Source: Catellatospora vulcania
GTDB taxonomy: Bacteria > Actinomycetota > Actinomycetes > Mycobacteriales > Micromonosporaceae
Direction: 5' to 3'
NCBI RefSeq assembly: GCF_009720385.1
Contig: NZ_ML769305.1
Location: 142,208 to 206,207 of the forward strand
Length of the DNA stretch: 64,000 nt
The notes under the pieces are model-generated. The model saw only the letters and a program-made list of their open reading frames with translations. It searched no databases and was not told the origin of the DNA. The stretch's first letter is position 1; each line of letters opens with the position of its first letter. The position numbers were made by a program, and so were the translations under genes. This document shows positions 8,200-19,206 of this stretch, one piece after another.

Positions 8200-8721
8200 T
8201 CAGGCTTTGGCGACCTCGTCCAGGTATCGCTGCTGCAGCGCGGTCGGCAGGCTCGGATCGTGGAAGCCGCCGAACGCCCAGGCTTCGTACTGGTCGGGCA
8301 GCATCGCCTTGACCCGGTCGGGATAACCGAGACCCGCTTCGGCGATGCGCACCTTCGGCGGGTCGGCCAGCTCGACGACGACCGGGCCGGAGATGCGGGC
8401 CGCGAAGTCCCACGGCTGGCCCGGTTCCCCGGCGGCGCAGAAGAAGTAGGCGTACACCACCCGCACGTCCTCGACCCGCCTGGCGTCGGCGGGTTCCATG
8501 CCCATGGTCTCGGCGGTGCACAGCACGGTGTCCGCGGCGGCGACGTCGTGGCCGTGCTGGTGGTGCTCGGCCGGGGACGACTGCGACAGGATCACCGCGA
8601 CGCGGTCGGCGAGGGTGTCCGTCAGATCCGCGGGTGCCGCCACGGCGAACAGCCCGGCCACCAGCCCCAGCGCCAGCAGCTCGGGCAGCAGCCACCAGGC
8701 GTTTCGGCGTACCGCGGTCAT
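8200..8721 (-). CDS. Uncharacterised membrane-anchored protein
   Basis: 173 residues from ATG 8721. One N-terminal hydrophobic segment (about residues 10-30, LLPELLALGLVAGLFAVAA) can act as a signal anchor; the remaining 140 residues are polar and predicted extracytoplasmic. Two cysteines and a His-rich patch (HHQHGH) near residue 54 are visible, the latter suggestive of metal contact but not diagnostic. I do not recognise a family. A GTG two codons upstream (within VPVSM) is an alternative start. It reads toward the oxidoreductase at 7216 and could be cotranscribed with it. Confidence 0.72.
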   Translation of the reverse strand: MTAVRRNAWWLLPELLALGLVAGLFAVAAPADLTDTLADRVAVILSQSSPAEHHQHGHDVAAADTVLCTAETMGMEPADARRVEDVRVVYAYFFCAAGEPGQPWDFAARISGPVVVELADPPKVRIAEAGLGYPDRVKAMLPDQYEAWAFGGFHDPSLPTALQQRYLDEVAKA

Positions 8722-9035
8722 CGACACGGGCACATGCTCGCACCCGCGATGGCACGGCGCAACCATTGCCGACGCGGTTGATCACATGGTGGAATATCGA
8801 TGCCGTGGTGCTGCGAGGGCATACGTGGAGCGCACCGCGGCCAGTGCGTGAGCCGCGCGCGACGGACCGTCCCTGACCCCTGTCCCCGGCCCACCGTGGT
8901 CGCGGCAGGGGTGATCCCGCATCCGCGGCACGGCTCGTCCCGTCCACTCCGTCTTCCCGCAGTGCGCCGCCACGGCGTACCGCCGGGATCCTCCATCGGA
9001 GCGGCGACGCGCGTCCGTGCTGGAAAGGACAGCAC
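8722..9035 (+). promoter_or_regulatory. Promoter region of the LPMO gene
   Basis: A 314-base gene-free stretch. An AAAGGA ribosome site at 9024-9029 precedes the LPMO ATG by six bases. I see no DasR-type or CebR-type palindrome and no convincing -10/-35 pair, only a slightly AT-richer patch around 8780-8800. Confidence 0.4.
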
Positions 9036-10190
9036 ATGAACAAGCTGAAGGCCGCCGCTCTGGCGGCGGCCGCCACGCTCGCCGCCGGCCTCGCCCTTAC
9101 GATGATCAACCCCGGCACGGCGGCGGCGCACGGCGCGCTGCTCACCCCGGGCAGCCGCACCTACCTGTGCTACCTGGACGGCAAGTCCAGCACCGGTGAG
9201 GTCAAGCCGACCAACGGCGCCTGCCAGAACGCCGCCGCCGTCGGCGGCACCCAGCCGTTCTACGACTGGTTCGGCGTGCTGCGCTCCGACGGGCAGGGCC
9301 GCACCCGCGGCTTCATCCCCGACGGCGCGCTGTGCAGCGGCGGCTTCACCAAGTACGCGGGCTTCGACGCGCCGCGCAGCGACTGGCCGCTGACCCACCT
9401 CACCACCGGCGCCAGCCACAGCTGGCGCTACAGCAACTGGGCCGCCCACCCGGGCTGGTTCTACCTGTACATCACCAAGGACGGCTACAACCCCAACCAG
9501 GCGCTCACCTGGGCGGACATGGAGGAGCAGCCGTTCCTGAGCATCGACCACCCGCCGATGTCGGGCCCGGCCCCGGACGGCTACTACTACTGGAACGGCA
9601 ACCTGCCCTCGGGCAAGTCCGGCCGGCACGTCATCTACTCCGTCTGGAAGCGCTCGGACAGCCAGGAGACCTTCTACGGCTGCTCGGACGTCATCTTCGA
9701 CGGCGGCAACGGCCAGGTGACCGGCATCAACAACCCGCCGACCACCCCGTCGCCGATCCCGTCCAACCCGGCGTCGCCGTCGGCTTCGCCGTCGCGGAGC
9801 GCGTCGCCGTCGCCCAGTGCCGCCTCACCGCGGCCGAGCAGCCCGGCGCCGTCGACGCCCGGACCCGCGACGCCGTCCGTCCCGCCGGGCGCGTGTTCGG
9901 CGACCTACACCCAGATCGGCACCAGCTGGAGCAACGGGTTCCAGGGGGAGATCAAGGTGACCGCGGGCGGCACCGCGATCAACGGCTGGACGGTGAAGGC
10001 CACCTGGGCCAACGGCCAGTCCGTGAACCAGAGCTGGAGCAGCACCTACACGAACGCCACCGGCTCCACCACGTTCAAGAACGTGGCCTGGAACGGCAGC
10101 CTCGGCTCCGGCGGCAGCACCACGTTCGGATTCCTGGCCAACCACAGCGGGACCAACAACCCGCCGACGTTGACCTGCACGAGTCCGTGA
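9036..10190 (+). CDS. Secreted lytic polysaccharide monooxygenase (AA10) with C-terminal CBM2
   Basis: Copper enzyme that oxidatively cleaves crystalline chitin or cellulose, 384 residues. The signal peptide ends ...PGTAAA|HGAL, placing His32 as the mature N-terminal residue of the copper histidine brace; the second brace His is His138 (AAHPGWFYLYIT). The catalytic domain spans about residues 32-232. A Pro/Ser-rich linker follows (about 235-290), then a family 2 carbohydrate-binding module (about 290-384) with typical tryptophans and Cys at both ends. ATG 9036 has an AAAGGA site. CBM2 plus the nearby GH6 and GH18 genes fit either cellulose or chitin; sequence alone does not decide. Confidence 0.95.
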   Translation: MNKLKAAALAAAATLAAGLALTMINPGTAAAHGALLTPGSRTYLCYLDGKSSTGEVKPTNGACQNAAAVGGTQPFYDWFGVLRSDGQGRTRGFIPDGALCSGGFTKYAGFDAPRSDWPLTHLTTGASHSWRYSNWAAHPGWFYLYITKDGYNPNQALTWADMEEQPFLSIDHPPMSGPAPDGYYYWNGNLPSGKSGRHVIYSVWKRSDSQETFYGCSDVIFDGGNGQVTGINNPPTTPSPIPSNPASPSASPSRSASPSPSAASPRPSSPAPSTPGPATPSVPPGACSATYTQIGTSWSNGFQGEIKVTAGGTAINGWTVKATWANGQSVNQSWSSTYTNATGSTTFKNVAWNGSLGSGGSTTFGFLANHSGTNNPPTLTCTSP

Positions 10191-10203
10191 CGTCTCGATG
10201 ACC

Positions 10204-10233
10204 GGTGGCGCCCCCGTCCGCGGGGGTGCCACC
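10204..10233. terminator. Hairpin terminator after the LPMO gene
   Basis: GGTGGCGCCCCCG (10204-10216), TCCG loop, CGGGGGTGCCACC (10221-10233): 13 pairs including one G-T type position. It lies between converging stops at 10190 and 10246. Confidence 0.8.
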
Positions 10234-10245
10234 CGGCGGCACGGG

Positions 10246-10863
10246 TCAGGGCCGCCCCGGTGTCCCGTACGCCTTGACGACCTCGAACGGCGTCTGCGGG
10301 AACCACTCGCTCTCCCCCGCGGGCAGGCAGTTCAGCGCGACGACGTCGCCGAGGCCGTCGCAGTGCTGTGCCGACAGCACGATGTACACGGCGAACGTGT
10401 GCGTGCCGGGGCGCAGCGGCTTGAGGGCAGGCGACGGGAAGGTCGAGAACGGCAGGCCGTCCGCGCCCACGAGAGTCTGCAGCACCTCGGGGCCCGCGGT
10501 GACGACGCGCTCCCGGTCGGTGCCGCCGTCGATCACGTACTTCGCGCTGCGGAACTTCGCGTCGAAGTCGTCGATCGGGGCGGGCAGTTCGGGGGTGTAC
10601 CCGGCCGGGTAGACGGCTCCGTCGGGGCCGGCCGCCGTGGTCCACGAGTTCGCCAGCACCACCCACCGCTCGCCGGCGAGCACCTCCAGGCAGATCGGCG
10701 GGCTGACGATGCGCTCTTCGATGCCGTAGATCTGGTTGAGGTTCGCGCCCCCGGGCGTGATGCAGTCGTGCGCGGCCGGCGGAGCGGCCTGCGCGGCGCC
10801 GCCGGTCAGGGCCGTCGCCAGCGCGAGGCCGGCGAGTGCGGCGAACATTCGCCAAGGTCTCAT
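10246..10863 (-). CDS. Secreted uncharacterised protein
   Basis: 205 residues from ATG 10863. The N-terminus (MRPWRMFAALAGLALATALT, then AAQAAPPA) is a Sec signal peptide with a probable AQA|AP cleavage site. The mature part carries four cysteines that could form disulfides and a repeated beta-rich look, but no recognised domain. A longer in-frame start at 10908 exists but would bury the signal peptide. It is a single-gene unit: a shared terminator with the LPMO lies downstream, and the antiporter gene upstream ends at 10990 on the same strand. Function unknown. Confidence 0.78.
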   Translation of the reverse strand: MRPWRMFAALAGLALATALTGGAAQAAPPAAHDCITPGGANLNQIYGIEERIVSPPICLEVLAGERWVVLANSWTTAAGPDGAVYPAGYTPELPAPIDDFDAKFRSAKYVIDGGTDRERVVTAGPEVLQTLVGADGLPFSTFPSPALKPLRPGTHTFAVYIVLSAQHCDGLGDVVALNCLPAGESEWFPQTPFEVVKAYGTPGRP

Positions 10864-10989
10864 CGAGACCGCCTTCCATGTCGAGATGGATGCATAACCG
10901 CAGGTCAAGCGGCTAGGACAGCATCACCTCAGGCAGCCCGGCGACCGGCTGGACACGCCGTCGGGCGACCCGGGAGGTCGCCGGACGGC

Positions 10990-12516
10990 TTAGTTGAGGG
11001 CGCTGTGCAGGTCCAGGCGGCGCAGCACGTCGTCCACGGCCTCGGGCTCGCGCTCGCGGTGTTCGAGCACCGCGGCCCGGGAGGCCGCCAGCACCTCCGA
11101 CCGCACCTCGCCGAGGCGCCGGCGCTGGCGTACCCAGTCGTCGTCCTCGGCCTCCTCGTCGATCAGGATGGCGCGCTGCCACTCCCCCAGCCGGCGTGCG
11201 GTCTCCGCGCTCACCGTGCCGTCGGCCCGCAGCTGCTCCAGCCGGCGCAGCCCGGCGTCCTGGGCCAGGGCGATGACCTCCTGTTCGGCCTCCTGACGGC
11301 GCTTCGCGCCGGTGCTCAGCCCGAGCCGCTTGACGAGCCAGGGCAGCGTCACACCGGGCAGCAGCAGGGTGACCACGGCGACGACCGCCGCCACGAACAC
11401 GATCTGCGAGCGGGCCGGGAAGTCGCGCGGCAGCGCCAGCGCGGTGGCGATGGTGACCACCCCGCGCATGCCCGCCCACGCCACGATCAGGGTCTCGCCC
11501 CAGCCGACCGGCACGTCCGCCGGGTCGCGCGAGCGCAGCTGCTTGACCAGCCCGCTGACGCCGAACATCCATGCGAAGCGCACCGCCACCAGGGTCACGC
11601 AGATCACGATCGCGAAGCGGGTGTACGGCCACACGCCCGCGTCGAGGTCGTCGAGCGCCTCGATGAACTCCAGCCCGATCAGCCCGAAGGTGAAGCCGGT
11701 GACCAGCTCCTCGACCACGTCCCAGAAGTTGCGCCCGGACAGCCGCCCGGCGACGTCGTCGGGGTCGGCCCGGGTGGCCCCCAGCCAGAACCCGGCCGCG
11801 AGCACCGCCAGCACCCCGCTGGCGTGCGCGGAGTCGGCGGCCAGGTAGGCGGTGTACGGAGTGAGCAGGCTCAGCCCGGCCCGCAGCTCGGCGGTGGGCA
11901 GCCGGTCGAACAGCCAGCCGAAGACGATCCCGGCGACCAGGCCGATGCCCGCGCCGACCGCGGCCGTGTAGCCGAACGACGCGACCGCGCCCCACACCGA
12001 CAGCGTGCCGGTGAGCACCCCGGCCACGGCGACCTGGTAGATGGTGAGCGCGGTGACGTCGTTGAACAGCCCTTCCCCTTCGAGCAGGGTCACCGTGCGC
12101 CGGGGCAGGCCCAGCCGGCCGGCCATCGCGGAGACCGCGGCCGGGTCGGGCGGGGAGGTGATCGCGCCGAGCACGACGGCCGCGCCCAGCGGCAGGGCGG
12201 GGTGGATGCTCGCCGCGACGGCGGCGACCACGGCCGTGGTCACGAAGACCAGGGCGACGGCAAGCAGCAGGATGGGCTTCCAGCCGCGCGCGAAGCGCCG
12301 CCACGAGCTGCGCTGCACGGCGGCGTAGAGCAGCGGCGGCAGCAGCACGGGCAGGATGACTTCGGGGTGCAGCGACAGGGAGTGGCCGGGCAGCAGGCCG
12401 AGCGCGGCGCCGAACAGGGTGGCCACCACGGGCGCGGGCAGCCGCAGGCGTGCGCCGACCGGCACGCAGAGCAGGCCGAGCACCAGCAGCACGAGGATGA
12501 CGGTGCGTTGGTCCAT
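10990..12516 (-). CDS. Na+/H+ antiporter, CPA1 family
   Basis: Cation:proton antiporter of 508 residues from ATG 12516 (ATG 12525 adds three residues). Twelve or so hydrophobic helices fill residues 1-400, with PPLLYAA, SPPDPAAVSA and EGEGLFNDVTAL motifs that carry the acidic transport residues of NhaP/NHE-type proteins. A cytoplasmic tail of about 110 residues is charged and helical (EEAEDDDWVRQRRR) and probably regulatory. Role: pH and sodium homeostasis at the plasma membrane. Upstream is a gene-free stretch with a perfect 15-pair hairpin. Confidence 0.94.
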   Translation of the reverse strand: MDQRTVILVLLVLGLLCVPVGARLRLPAPVVATLFGAALGLLPGHSLSLHPEVILPVLLPPLLYAAVQRSSWRRFARGWKPILLLAVALVFVTTAVVAAVAASIHPALPLGAAVVLGAITSPPDPAAVSAMAGRLGLPRRTVTLLEGEGLFNDVTALTIYQVAVAGVLTGTLSVWGAVASFGYTAAVGAGIGLVAGIVFGWLFDRLPTAELRAGLSLLTPYTAYLAADSAHASGVLAVLAAGFWLGATRADPDDVAGRLSGRNFWDVVEELVTGFTFGLIGLEFIEALDDLDAGVWPYTRFAIVICVTLVAVRFAWMFGVSGLVKQLRSRDPADVPVGWGETLIVAWAGMRGVVTIATALALPRDFPARSQIVFVAAVVAVVTLLLPGVTLPWLVKRLGLSTGAKRRQEAEQEVIALAQDAGLRRLEQLRADGTVSAETARRLGEWQRAILIDEEAEDDDWVRQRRRLGEVRSEVLAASRAAVLEHREREPEAVDDVLRRLDLHSALN

Positions 12517-12999
12517 ACCGCCCATTGCACGCCATGATCCGGCGTTATCCACGGCACGACACGATCAAGAGACGGCGATGGATTTCGCGAGAGTTTGTTG
12601 GTAGTCTCGCCGAAGTAACGACGGCAGCCTCGCTGCCGCGGGCAGAGAGCACCGCCCGCTCCGGTGATGATCGGGCACCGGAGCGGGCGGGCAACTGCAA
12701 GTCATGGTCGGTGCGTGCGGTCGCCTCGCGGCGAGTGGCGCGACACGGCTCCAGCCGAACGGTATTCCGTGAAGGCTTTTGTAAGTGAGGCCCGGGGACA
12801 CTGTCCACGCACCGACCTCGACCACCATAGCTCCGAAAATCGCGGCCGCCGAACACCGCCGCCGTGACGATCTTCACGATGGGGCGGGAATATCACCCGG
12901 ACGCGCCAGGCCCGCCGTGGCTCGATCGGGTTCCCGACGGCGGCCGGATCCGACCGGATGGCGCTTGATCTGCACTGGTCTTGCCGCAAGGATGTGCGA
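12517..12999. other. Gene-free divergent region between antiporter and FHA-ABC genes
   Basis: About 480 bases. Its main feature is a perfect 15-pair inverted repeat at 12652-12690. Smaller inverted repeats include GGACA/TGTCC near 12795 and CGTGA/TCACG near 12863. An AAGGA at 12988-12992 is the ribosome site of the FHA-ABC gene. No protein-coding pattern was seen. Confidence 0.45.
12652..12690. repeat. Perfect 15-pair hairpin in a divergent promoter region
   Basis: CCGCCCGCTCCGGTG (12652-12666), nine-base loop ATGATCGGG, then the exact complement at 12676-12690. No T run follows on either strand. It lies 136 bases upstream of the antiporter start and 310 bases before the FHA-ABC start, which is unusual for a terminator and suggests an attenuator or small-RNA end. 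Confidence 0.6.
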
Positions 13000-15252
13000 G
13001 TGTCAACTGACCCCTCCACTTCCCGCACGCCTCGACGCCGCAAGAGCGCCGCCTCAGCGGTCGCCTCCGGACAGACGACCGCCGCCGACGGCTCGATCCG
13101 CACCCGGCTCGGGCGCGACGCCGACAACGACATCGTGCTGGCCGACCTGCAGGCCTCACGCCACCACGCCGAGATGCGCCGCCTCGGCGACGCGTTCAAC
13201 ATCGTCGACCTGGGCAGCCGCAACGGCACCTTCCTCAACGGACGCCAGGTGCAGAAGGCCACCCTCATGCACGCCGGCGACATCGTCTCGATCGGGCGGC
13301 ACGAGCTGCTCTTCGACGGTGTACAGCTGCACGACCACGTCGACACCGGCCCCGCCTCGATCATCGCCGACGACCTGACGGTGCGCCTGGGCAACAAGGT
13401 GCTCATCGACGACGTCAGCTTCGCCCTGCCCGAGGGCAGCCTGCTCGCCCTGATCGGCCCCAGCGGCTGCGGCAAGTCCACGCTGCTCAAGGCGCTGACC
13501 GGGCTGCGTCCCGCGACCCAGGGCCGCCTCTGGTACGGCGGGCGCGACCTGTACGCCGACTACGCCCAGCTGCGCTACCGCATCGGCATGGTGCCCCAGG
13601 ACGACGTGCTGCACAAGCAGCTCAAGGTGCGCACCGCGCTGCGCTTCGCGGCCGCCCTGCGCTTCGCCGACGACGTGCCGCGCAAGGTGCGCTGGGCGAA
13701 GGTCGACGAGGTCATGGACACCATGCGGCTCACCCCGCGCGCCAAGGCCCGCATCGACGTCCTGTCCGGCGGCCAGCGCAAGCGCGCCTCGGTGGCGATG
13801 GAGCTGCTCACCGAGCCGTCGCTGCTGTGCCTGGACGAGCCCACCTCGGGCCTGGACCCGGCGCTGGACAAGGAGGTGATGGGCGAGCTGCGGGAGCTGG
13901 CCGACAAGGGAAAGACCGTCGTCGTGGTCACCCACAGCGTGCTGCACCTCGACATCTGCGACCGGGTGCTGGTGATGTGCCTGGGCGGCACGATGGGCTA
14001 CTTCGGCCCGCCGGACCAGCTGCTCGGCTTCTTCGGCGCGGAGGACTACGCCGACGTCTTCACGAAGATCACCGAAGAGCCGGAGCGGTGGACCCGGGCC
14101 TTCCGCAACTCCCCGCTGTACGCCCGCTACGTCAGCGCGGTCACCCCGACCAACCGCGCCGAGCCCGCCGTGCTGCCGGTGCCGCCCGCGCCGGCCGACG
14201 TGGTGTTCGACCCGGTCACGACCCAGCAGCCGCTGGTGCCGACGCAGCGCACCGACGAGCCCGACCTCACCGAGGCGATCGCGCCCTTGCCGGTGCCCGA
14301 CGCCGCAGTCGACGACGCCGAACCCGCGTCGGTCAGCGTCGACGACGCCCTGGCCCGGGTACGTCCCAACGTGGCCGCGACCAAACCGGGCCGGGCCAAC
14401 ATCGACCGCAAGACGTGGGGGCTGTTCGCCCGCAACCCCAGCGCGCCCATCCGGCAGTACTTCACGCTGTGCATGCGAATGATCAACGTGATCCTGTCCG
14501 ACCGGGGCTTCAGCGCGTTCCTGCTGGCCATGCCGCTGATCCTGGCGGTGCTCGCGTACACGGTGCCGGGTTCGGACGGCCTGGCCAAGCTTCCCCCGTT
14601 CAGCCTGCAGGCGCAGCAGCTCCTGGTGGTGCTGGTGACCGGCGCGGCCTTCCTGGGCACCGCCGCCTCGGTCCGGGAGATCGTCGCCGAAGCACCGATC
14701 TACGCCCGGGAACGGGCGGTCGGGGTGTCGGCGGCGGCATACCTGGCCTCGAAGCTGACGGTCTTCTTCATCATCAACACCGCTCAGGTGGCGCTGTTCG
14801 TCTACCTGACCCTGTTCGAGGGCCCGCCGACGAAGTCGCTGGTCATCCCGAGCCAGACCGCGGAGATCATCGTCGCCATGGTCGGGATCTCCCTGGTGTC
14901 CACGGTGTTCGGCCTGCTGGTCAGCGCGCTGGCCCGCACCACGGAGCAGACCACCCCGATCATGGTGGTCCTGGTGATGGCGCAGCTGGTGTTCTCCGGC
15001 GGCCTGTTCGTGCTGGCCGGACAGCAGATCATGGAGATCATCTCCTGGATCTTCCCGACCCGCTGGGGTTTCGGGGCGGCGGCGGCCACGGTCGACGTCG
15101 GCACGATGCTGCCCAAGAACTTCCAGGACCCGCTGTGGACGCACACCGCGGAGAACTGGATCAAGTGCATGGTCCTGCTCGGCGTGCAGATGGTGGTGCT
15201 GATCTTCCTGACCCGCCTGGCCCTGCGCCGCCACGAACCCGGCCGCTCCTGA
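13000..15252 (+). CDS. FHA domain-ABC ATPase-ABC2 permease fusion transporter
   Basis: Half-transporter of 750 residues combining a phosphothreonine-binding FHA domain (about residues 25-110, with LGRDADNDIVL, SRHHAEM and SRNGTFLNG), an ABCG-like ATPase (Walker A GPSGCGKST, signature LSGGQRKR, Walker B LLCLDEP; about 115-365), a low-complexity linker (about 390-470), and a C-terminal ABC-2 membrane domain with about six helices. The order resembles mycobacterial Rv1747, which has two FHA domains and is regulated by kinase PknF. GTG 13000 was chosen because AAGGA precedes it by seven bases; an upstream ATG at 12958 lacks a site. Probably exports a lipid or cell-wall component as a dimer; substrate unknown. 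Confidence 0.93.
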   Translation: MSTDPSTSRTPRRRKSAASAVASGQTTAADGSIRTRLGRDADNDIVLADLQASRHHAEMRRLGDAFNIVDLGSRNGTFLNGRQVQKATLMHAGDIVSIGRHELLFDGVQLHDHVDTGPASIIADDLTVRLGNKVLIDDVSFALPEGSLLALIGPSGCGKSTLLKALTGLRPATQGRLWYGGRDLYADYAQLRYRIGMVPQDDVLHKQLKVRTALRFAAALRFADDVPRKVRWAKVDEVMDTMRLTPRAKARIDVLSGGQRKRASVAMELLTEPSLLCLDEPTSGLDPALDKEVMGELRELADKGKTVVVVTHSVLHLDICDRVLVMCLGGTMGYFGPPDQLLGFFGAEDYADVFTKITEEPERWTRAFRNSPLYARYVSAVTPTNRAEPAVLPVPPAPADVVFDPVTTQQPLVPTQRTDEPDLTEAIAPLPVPDAAVDDAEPASVSVDDALARVRPNVAATKPGRANIDRKTWGLFARNPSAPIRQYFTLCMRMINVILSDRGFSAFLLAMPLILAVLAYTVPGSDGLAKLPPFSLQAQQLLVVLVTGAAFLGTAASVREIVAEAPIYARERAVGVSAAAYLASKLTVFFIINTAQVALFVYLTLFEGPPTKSLVIPSQTAEIIVAMVGISLVSTVFGLLVSALARTTEQTTPIMVVLVMAQLVFSGGLFVLAGQQIMEIISWIFPTRWGFGAAAATVDVGTMLPKNFQDPLWTHTAENWIKCMVLLGVQMVVLIFLTRLALRRHEPGRS

Positions 15253-15286
15253 CCGCTACATGCACGGGCTCAAACCTGGTCGCACG

Positions 15287-15337
15287 TTAAGAAGGGCACC
15301 TTCTACAACGCCTAGCGTTAAGAAGGTGCCCTTCCTT
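15287..15337. repeat. Palindromic repeat A2, probable bidirectional terminator
   Basis: GAAGGGCACCTTCT (15291-15304) pairs with AGAAGGTGCCCTTC (15321-15334). The inner AACGC/GCGTT stem has a CTA loop. It lies between converging stops at 15252 and 15342. Compared with A1 the middle is CACC/GGTG instead of CGCC/GGCG, a compensatory change. Confidence 0.85.
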
Positions 15338-15341
15338 CTGG

Positions 15342-15791
15342 TCAGTGGAGGCAGAACTCGTTGCCCTCCGGGTCCTGCATGACCTCGCCGTAGTGGTCGG
15401 CGCCCTCGGTGTGCAGGACACGCAGGCGGGTCGCGCCGGCGGCGATGAGACGTTCGGCCTCGGCTGCGACGCGCTCACGACGGACTTCGAGCGGCACGCT
15501 GCGGCCGCCGCTGACCGACAGGTCCAGGTGCAGGCGGTTCTTGCCCGCCTTCGGCTCCGGGACCTGCTGGAACCAGAAGCGCGGGCCGACGCCGTCCGGG
15601 TCCTCGACCGAGTCGAGGCCGTCGGCGCCCTCCAGCTCCTCCTCCGGGATGCCCTTGGTGAGCCAGTACGAGCGCCAGGTGGGGTGCCCGTCCGGCGGCT
15701 GCTGCGGCCGGTAGTGCAGCGCGAGCGCCCAGAACTCCACCAAGCGCCCCGGGTCCGCGCAGTCGATCGTCACCTGGATCCGTGTAGCCAT
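15342..15791 (-). CDS. VOC (glyoxalase/bleomycin-resistance fold) family protein
   Basis: 149 residues from ATG 15791, which has an AAGGAG ribosome site. The start (ATRIQVTIDCADPGRLVEFW) and the end (HYGEVMQDPEGNEFCLH) are hallmark beta-alpha-beta motifs of actinobacterial VOC proteins, and the central NRLHLDLSV strand supplies the usual metal-side His. The single chain holds two paired modules. Many members are metalloenzymes or ligand binders without known substrate, and I see nothing specific here. It converges on the FHA-ABC transporter across palindrome A2. Confidence 0.88.
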   Translation of the reverse strand: MATRIQVTIDCADPGRLVEFWALALHYRPQQPPDGHPTWRSYWLTKGIPEEELEGADGLDSVEDPDGVGPRFWFQQVPEPKAGKNRLHLDLSVSGGRSVPLEVRRERVAAEAERLIAAGATRLRVLHTEGADHYGEVMQDPEGNEFCLH

Positions 15792-15862
15792 CTGCCCACT
15801 CCTTCGTCGTGCCGGATCAACCACGCCGTTCTAACAGACGGGTCCGACGCGTACGGGTGGAA

Positions 15863-16294
15863 TCAGGAGACGGGGACGCGGGCGGCCAGGGGGCGGCCGG
15901 TGAGGCGGCGGTACGCCAGGAACAGCTCGCAGCCCAGGCACAGCCCGAAGGCGGCGTTGAGGAATGCCGCCGCGAGCGCGAAGGACGCGGCGATCGCCCC
16001 GGTCAGCGGCGAGCCGAGCAGGTAGCCCAGGGTCGCCACGGCGGCGAAGACGAACCCGACCGCCTGCGCGAAGCGCACCGGGGCCAGCGGCTCCAGTTCG
16101 GCGGGCTTGCCCAGGCGCGGGGCGAGCAGGGTGCGGTAGATCAGCCCGTACGGGCCGAGGCGGGGCTGGGCCGCGGTCAGCGCGAACACCGCCGCCTGCG
16201 CCAGGGCCAGCAAGCCGGAGCCGGTGAGCAGCACGGCCACCATCACCACGGTGGTCACGGCCGCCGCGAACCGGGGGCCACGGGGGTCGGTCAT
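15863..16294 (-). CDS. DUF4395 family membrane protein
   Basis: 143 residues from ATG 16294, with four hydrophobic segments. The N-terminal DPRGPRFAAAV motif and the small CLGCE motif near residue 122 are typical of the DUF4395 family, whose members in actinobacteria are commonly encoded beside thioredoxin-like proteins. Its start overlaps the stop of the thioredoxin gene (ATGA), so the two are almost certainly coexpressed. A membrane redox partner role is inferred from this pairing and from the CxxC; no biochemical function is known to me. Confidence 0.87.
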   Translation of the reverse strand: MTDPRGPRFAAAVTTVVMVAVLLTGSGLLALAQAAVFALTAAQPRLGPYGLIYRTLLAPRLGKPAELEPLAPVRFAQAVGFVFAAVATLGYLLGSPLTGAIAASFALAAAFLNAAFGLCLGCELFLAYRRLTGRPLAARVPVS

Positions 16295-16743
16295 GCCTTC
16301 TCCTCGGTCGGTTCGGCCGCGGCGGGCAGCAGCGGCGCGACGGCGGCGAGCACCTGGGCGCGGGTGGGCGCGCCCTGGGCCCGGCCCGCGATGCGCCCCT
16401 GCGCGTCGACGATCAGCACGGTGGGGGTCTTCCAGATGTCGAGGGCGCGCACGGCGTCCAGCCGGCTCTCCGCGTCGACCTCGACGTGGGCCACACCGGG
16501 CGTGTTGCGGGCGACCTCGGCGCAGACCACCCGGGTGGCGCGGCACGGGGCGCAGAACGCCGACGAGAACTGGAGCAGGGTGACCTCGCCCGGCGGCACG
16601 CCGAGGTCGGCCAGCACCGGAGACGCGGGTTCGGCGGAGGCGGGCACGGCGCGAACCCTACCCGTCCGGCGGCGGTGGACCAGGCCGTAGGCGGTGGCCG
16701 CGAGCAGCGCGACGCCCCCGACGAGCAGCCCGGTCGTGTCCAT
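16291..16743 (-). CDS. Membrane-anchored thioredoxin-like protein
   Basis: 150 residues. One N-terminal helix (about residues 5-20) anchors a thioredoxin fold containing the active-site motif CAPC in FSSAFCAPCRAT (about residues 62-73) and the cis-proline segment KTPTVLIV near residue 108. The CAPC variant suggests an oxidoreductase acting on disulfides. Orientation is unclear: a non-cleaved anchor followed by RRRTGR suggests the domain may remain cytoplasmic. First gene of a two-gene unit with the DUF4395 protein, overlapping by four bases. Confidence 0.88.
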   Translation of the reverse strand: MDTTGLLVGGVALLAATAYGLVHRRRTGRVRAVPASAEPASPVLADLGVPPGEVTLLQFSSAFCAPCRATRVVCAEVARNTPGVAHVEVDAESRLDAVRALDIWKTPTVLIVDAQGRIAGRAQGAPTRAQVLAAVAPLLPAAAEPTEEKA

Positions 16744-16912
16744 GGTCGCCAGCGTGACACGAGATCACCCGATCTGGCGATGATCATCCCGAGGGTCGGA
16801 CGCGGTTCACACTTCTGCCACACCGAATTCACCCGCGCCGGGTCGGGCCCGCCCGGCTGCGGTGCCGGTCCGAGCCGCCCGGCTGCCCTCAGGACGGCGC
16901 CCTCGCACGGGA

Positions 16913-19019
<2,107 letters not shown>

Positions 19020-19060
19020 CTAAATGCCGCCTTCCTCCCACAAGCCCCGTTCCTCCCGCT

Positions 19061-19125
19061 CCGCAACTCTTAAAGACCTGCTGCCTCGGCATACTCGCGA
19101 AGGCGCAGGTCTTTAAGAGTTGCGG
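19061..19125. repeat. Palindromic repeat B1
   Basis: CCGCAACTCTTAAAGACCTG (19061-19080) pairs perfectly with 19106-19125. The 25-base spacer has a further C-G closing pair. It lies between the start of the MFS gene (19010) and the stop of the chitinase (19207), so it probably terminates the chitinase transcript. Same family as 27088-27146 and 58599-58663. Confidence 0.85.
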
Positions 19126-19206
19126 CAGGGGTGGGGTGGGGCGAGGGCGCCCCGAGGGCCCGGCCCGCGCATCGGGGGATGGCCGCGGGCCGGGGGTTTG
19201 GGGGGG

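Noticed and set aside
8722..9035. DasR or CebR operator before the LPMO gene
   Set aside because: No matching palindrome is visible on either strand.
10198..12537. Very long plus-strand ORF opposite the antiporter gene
   Set aside because: Composition is a high-GC antisense shadow (Arg/Gly/His/Gln-rich) and the minus-strand antiporter is clearly real.
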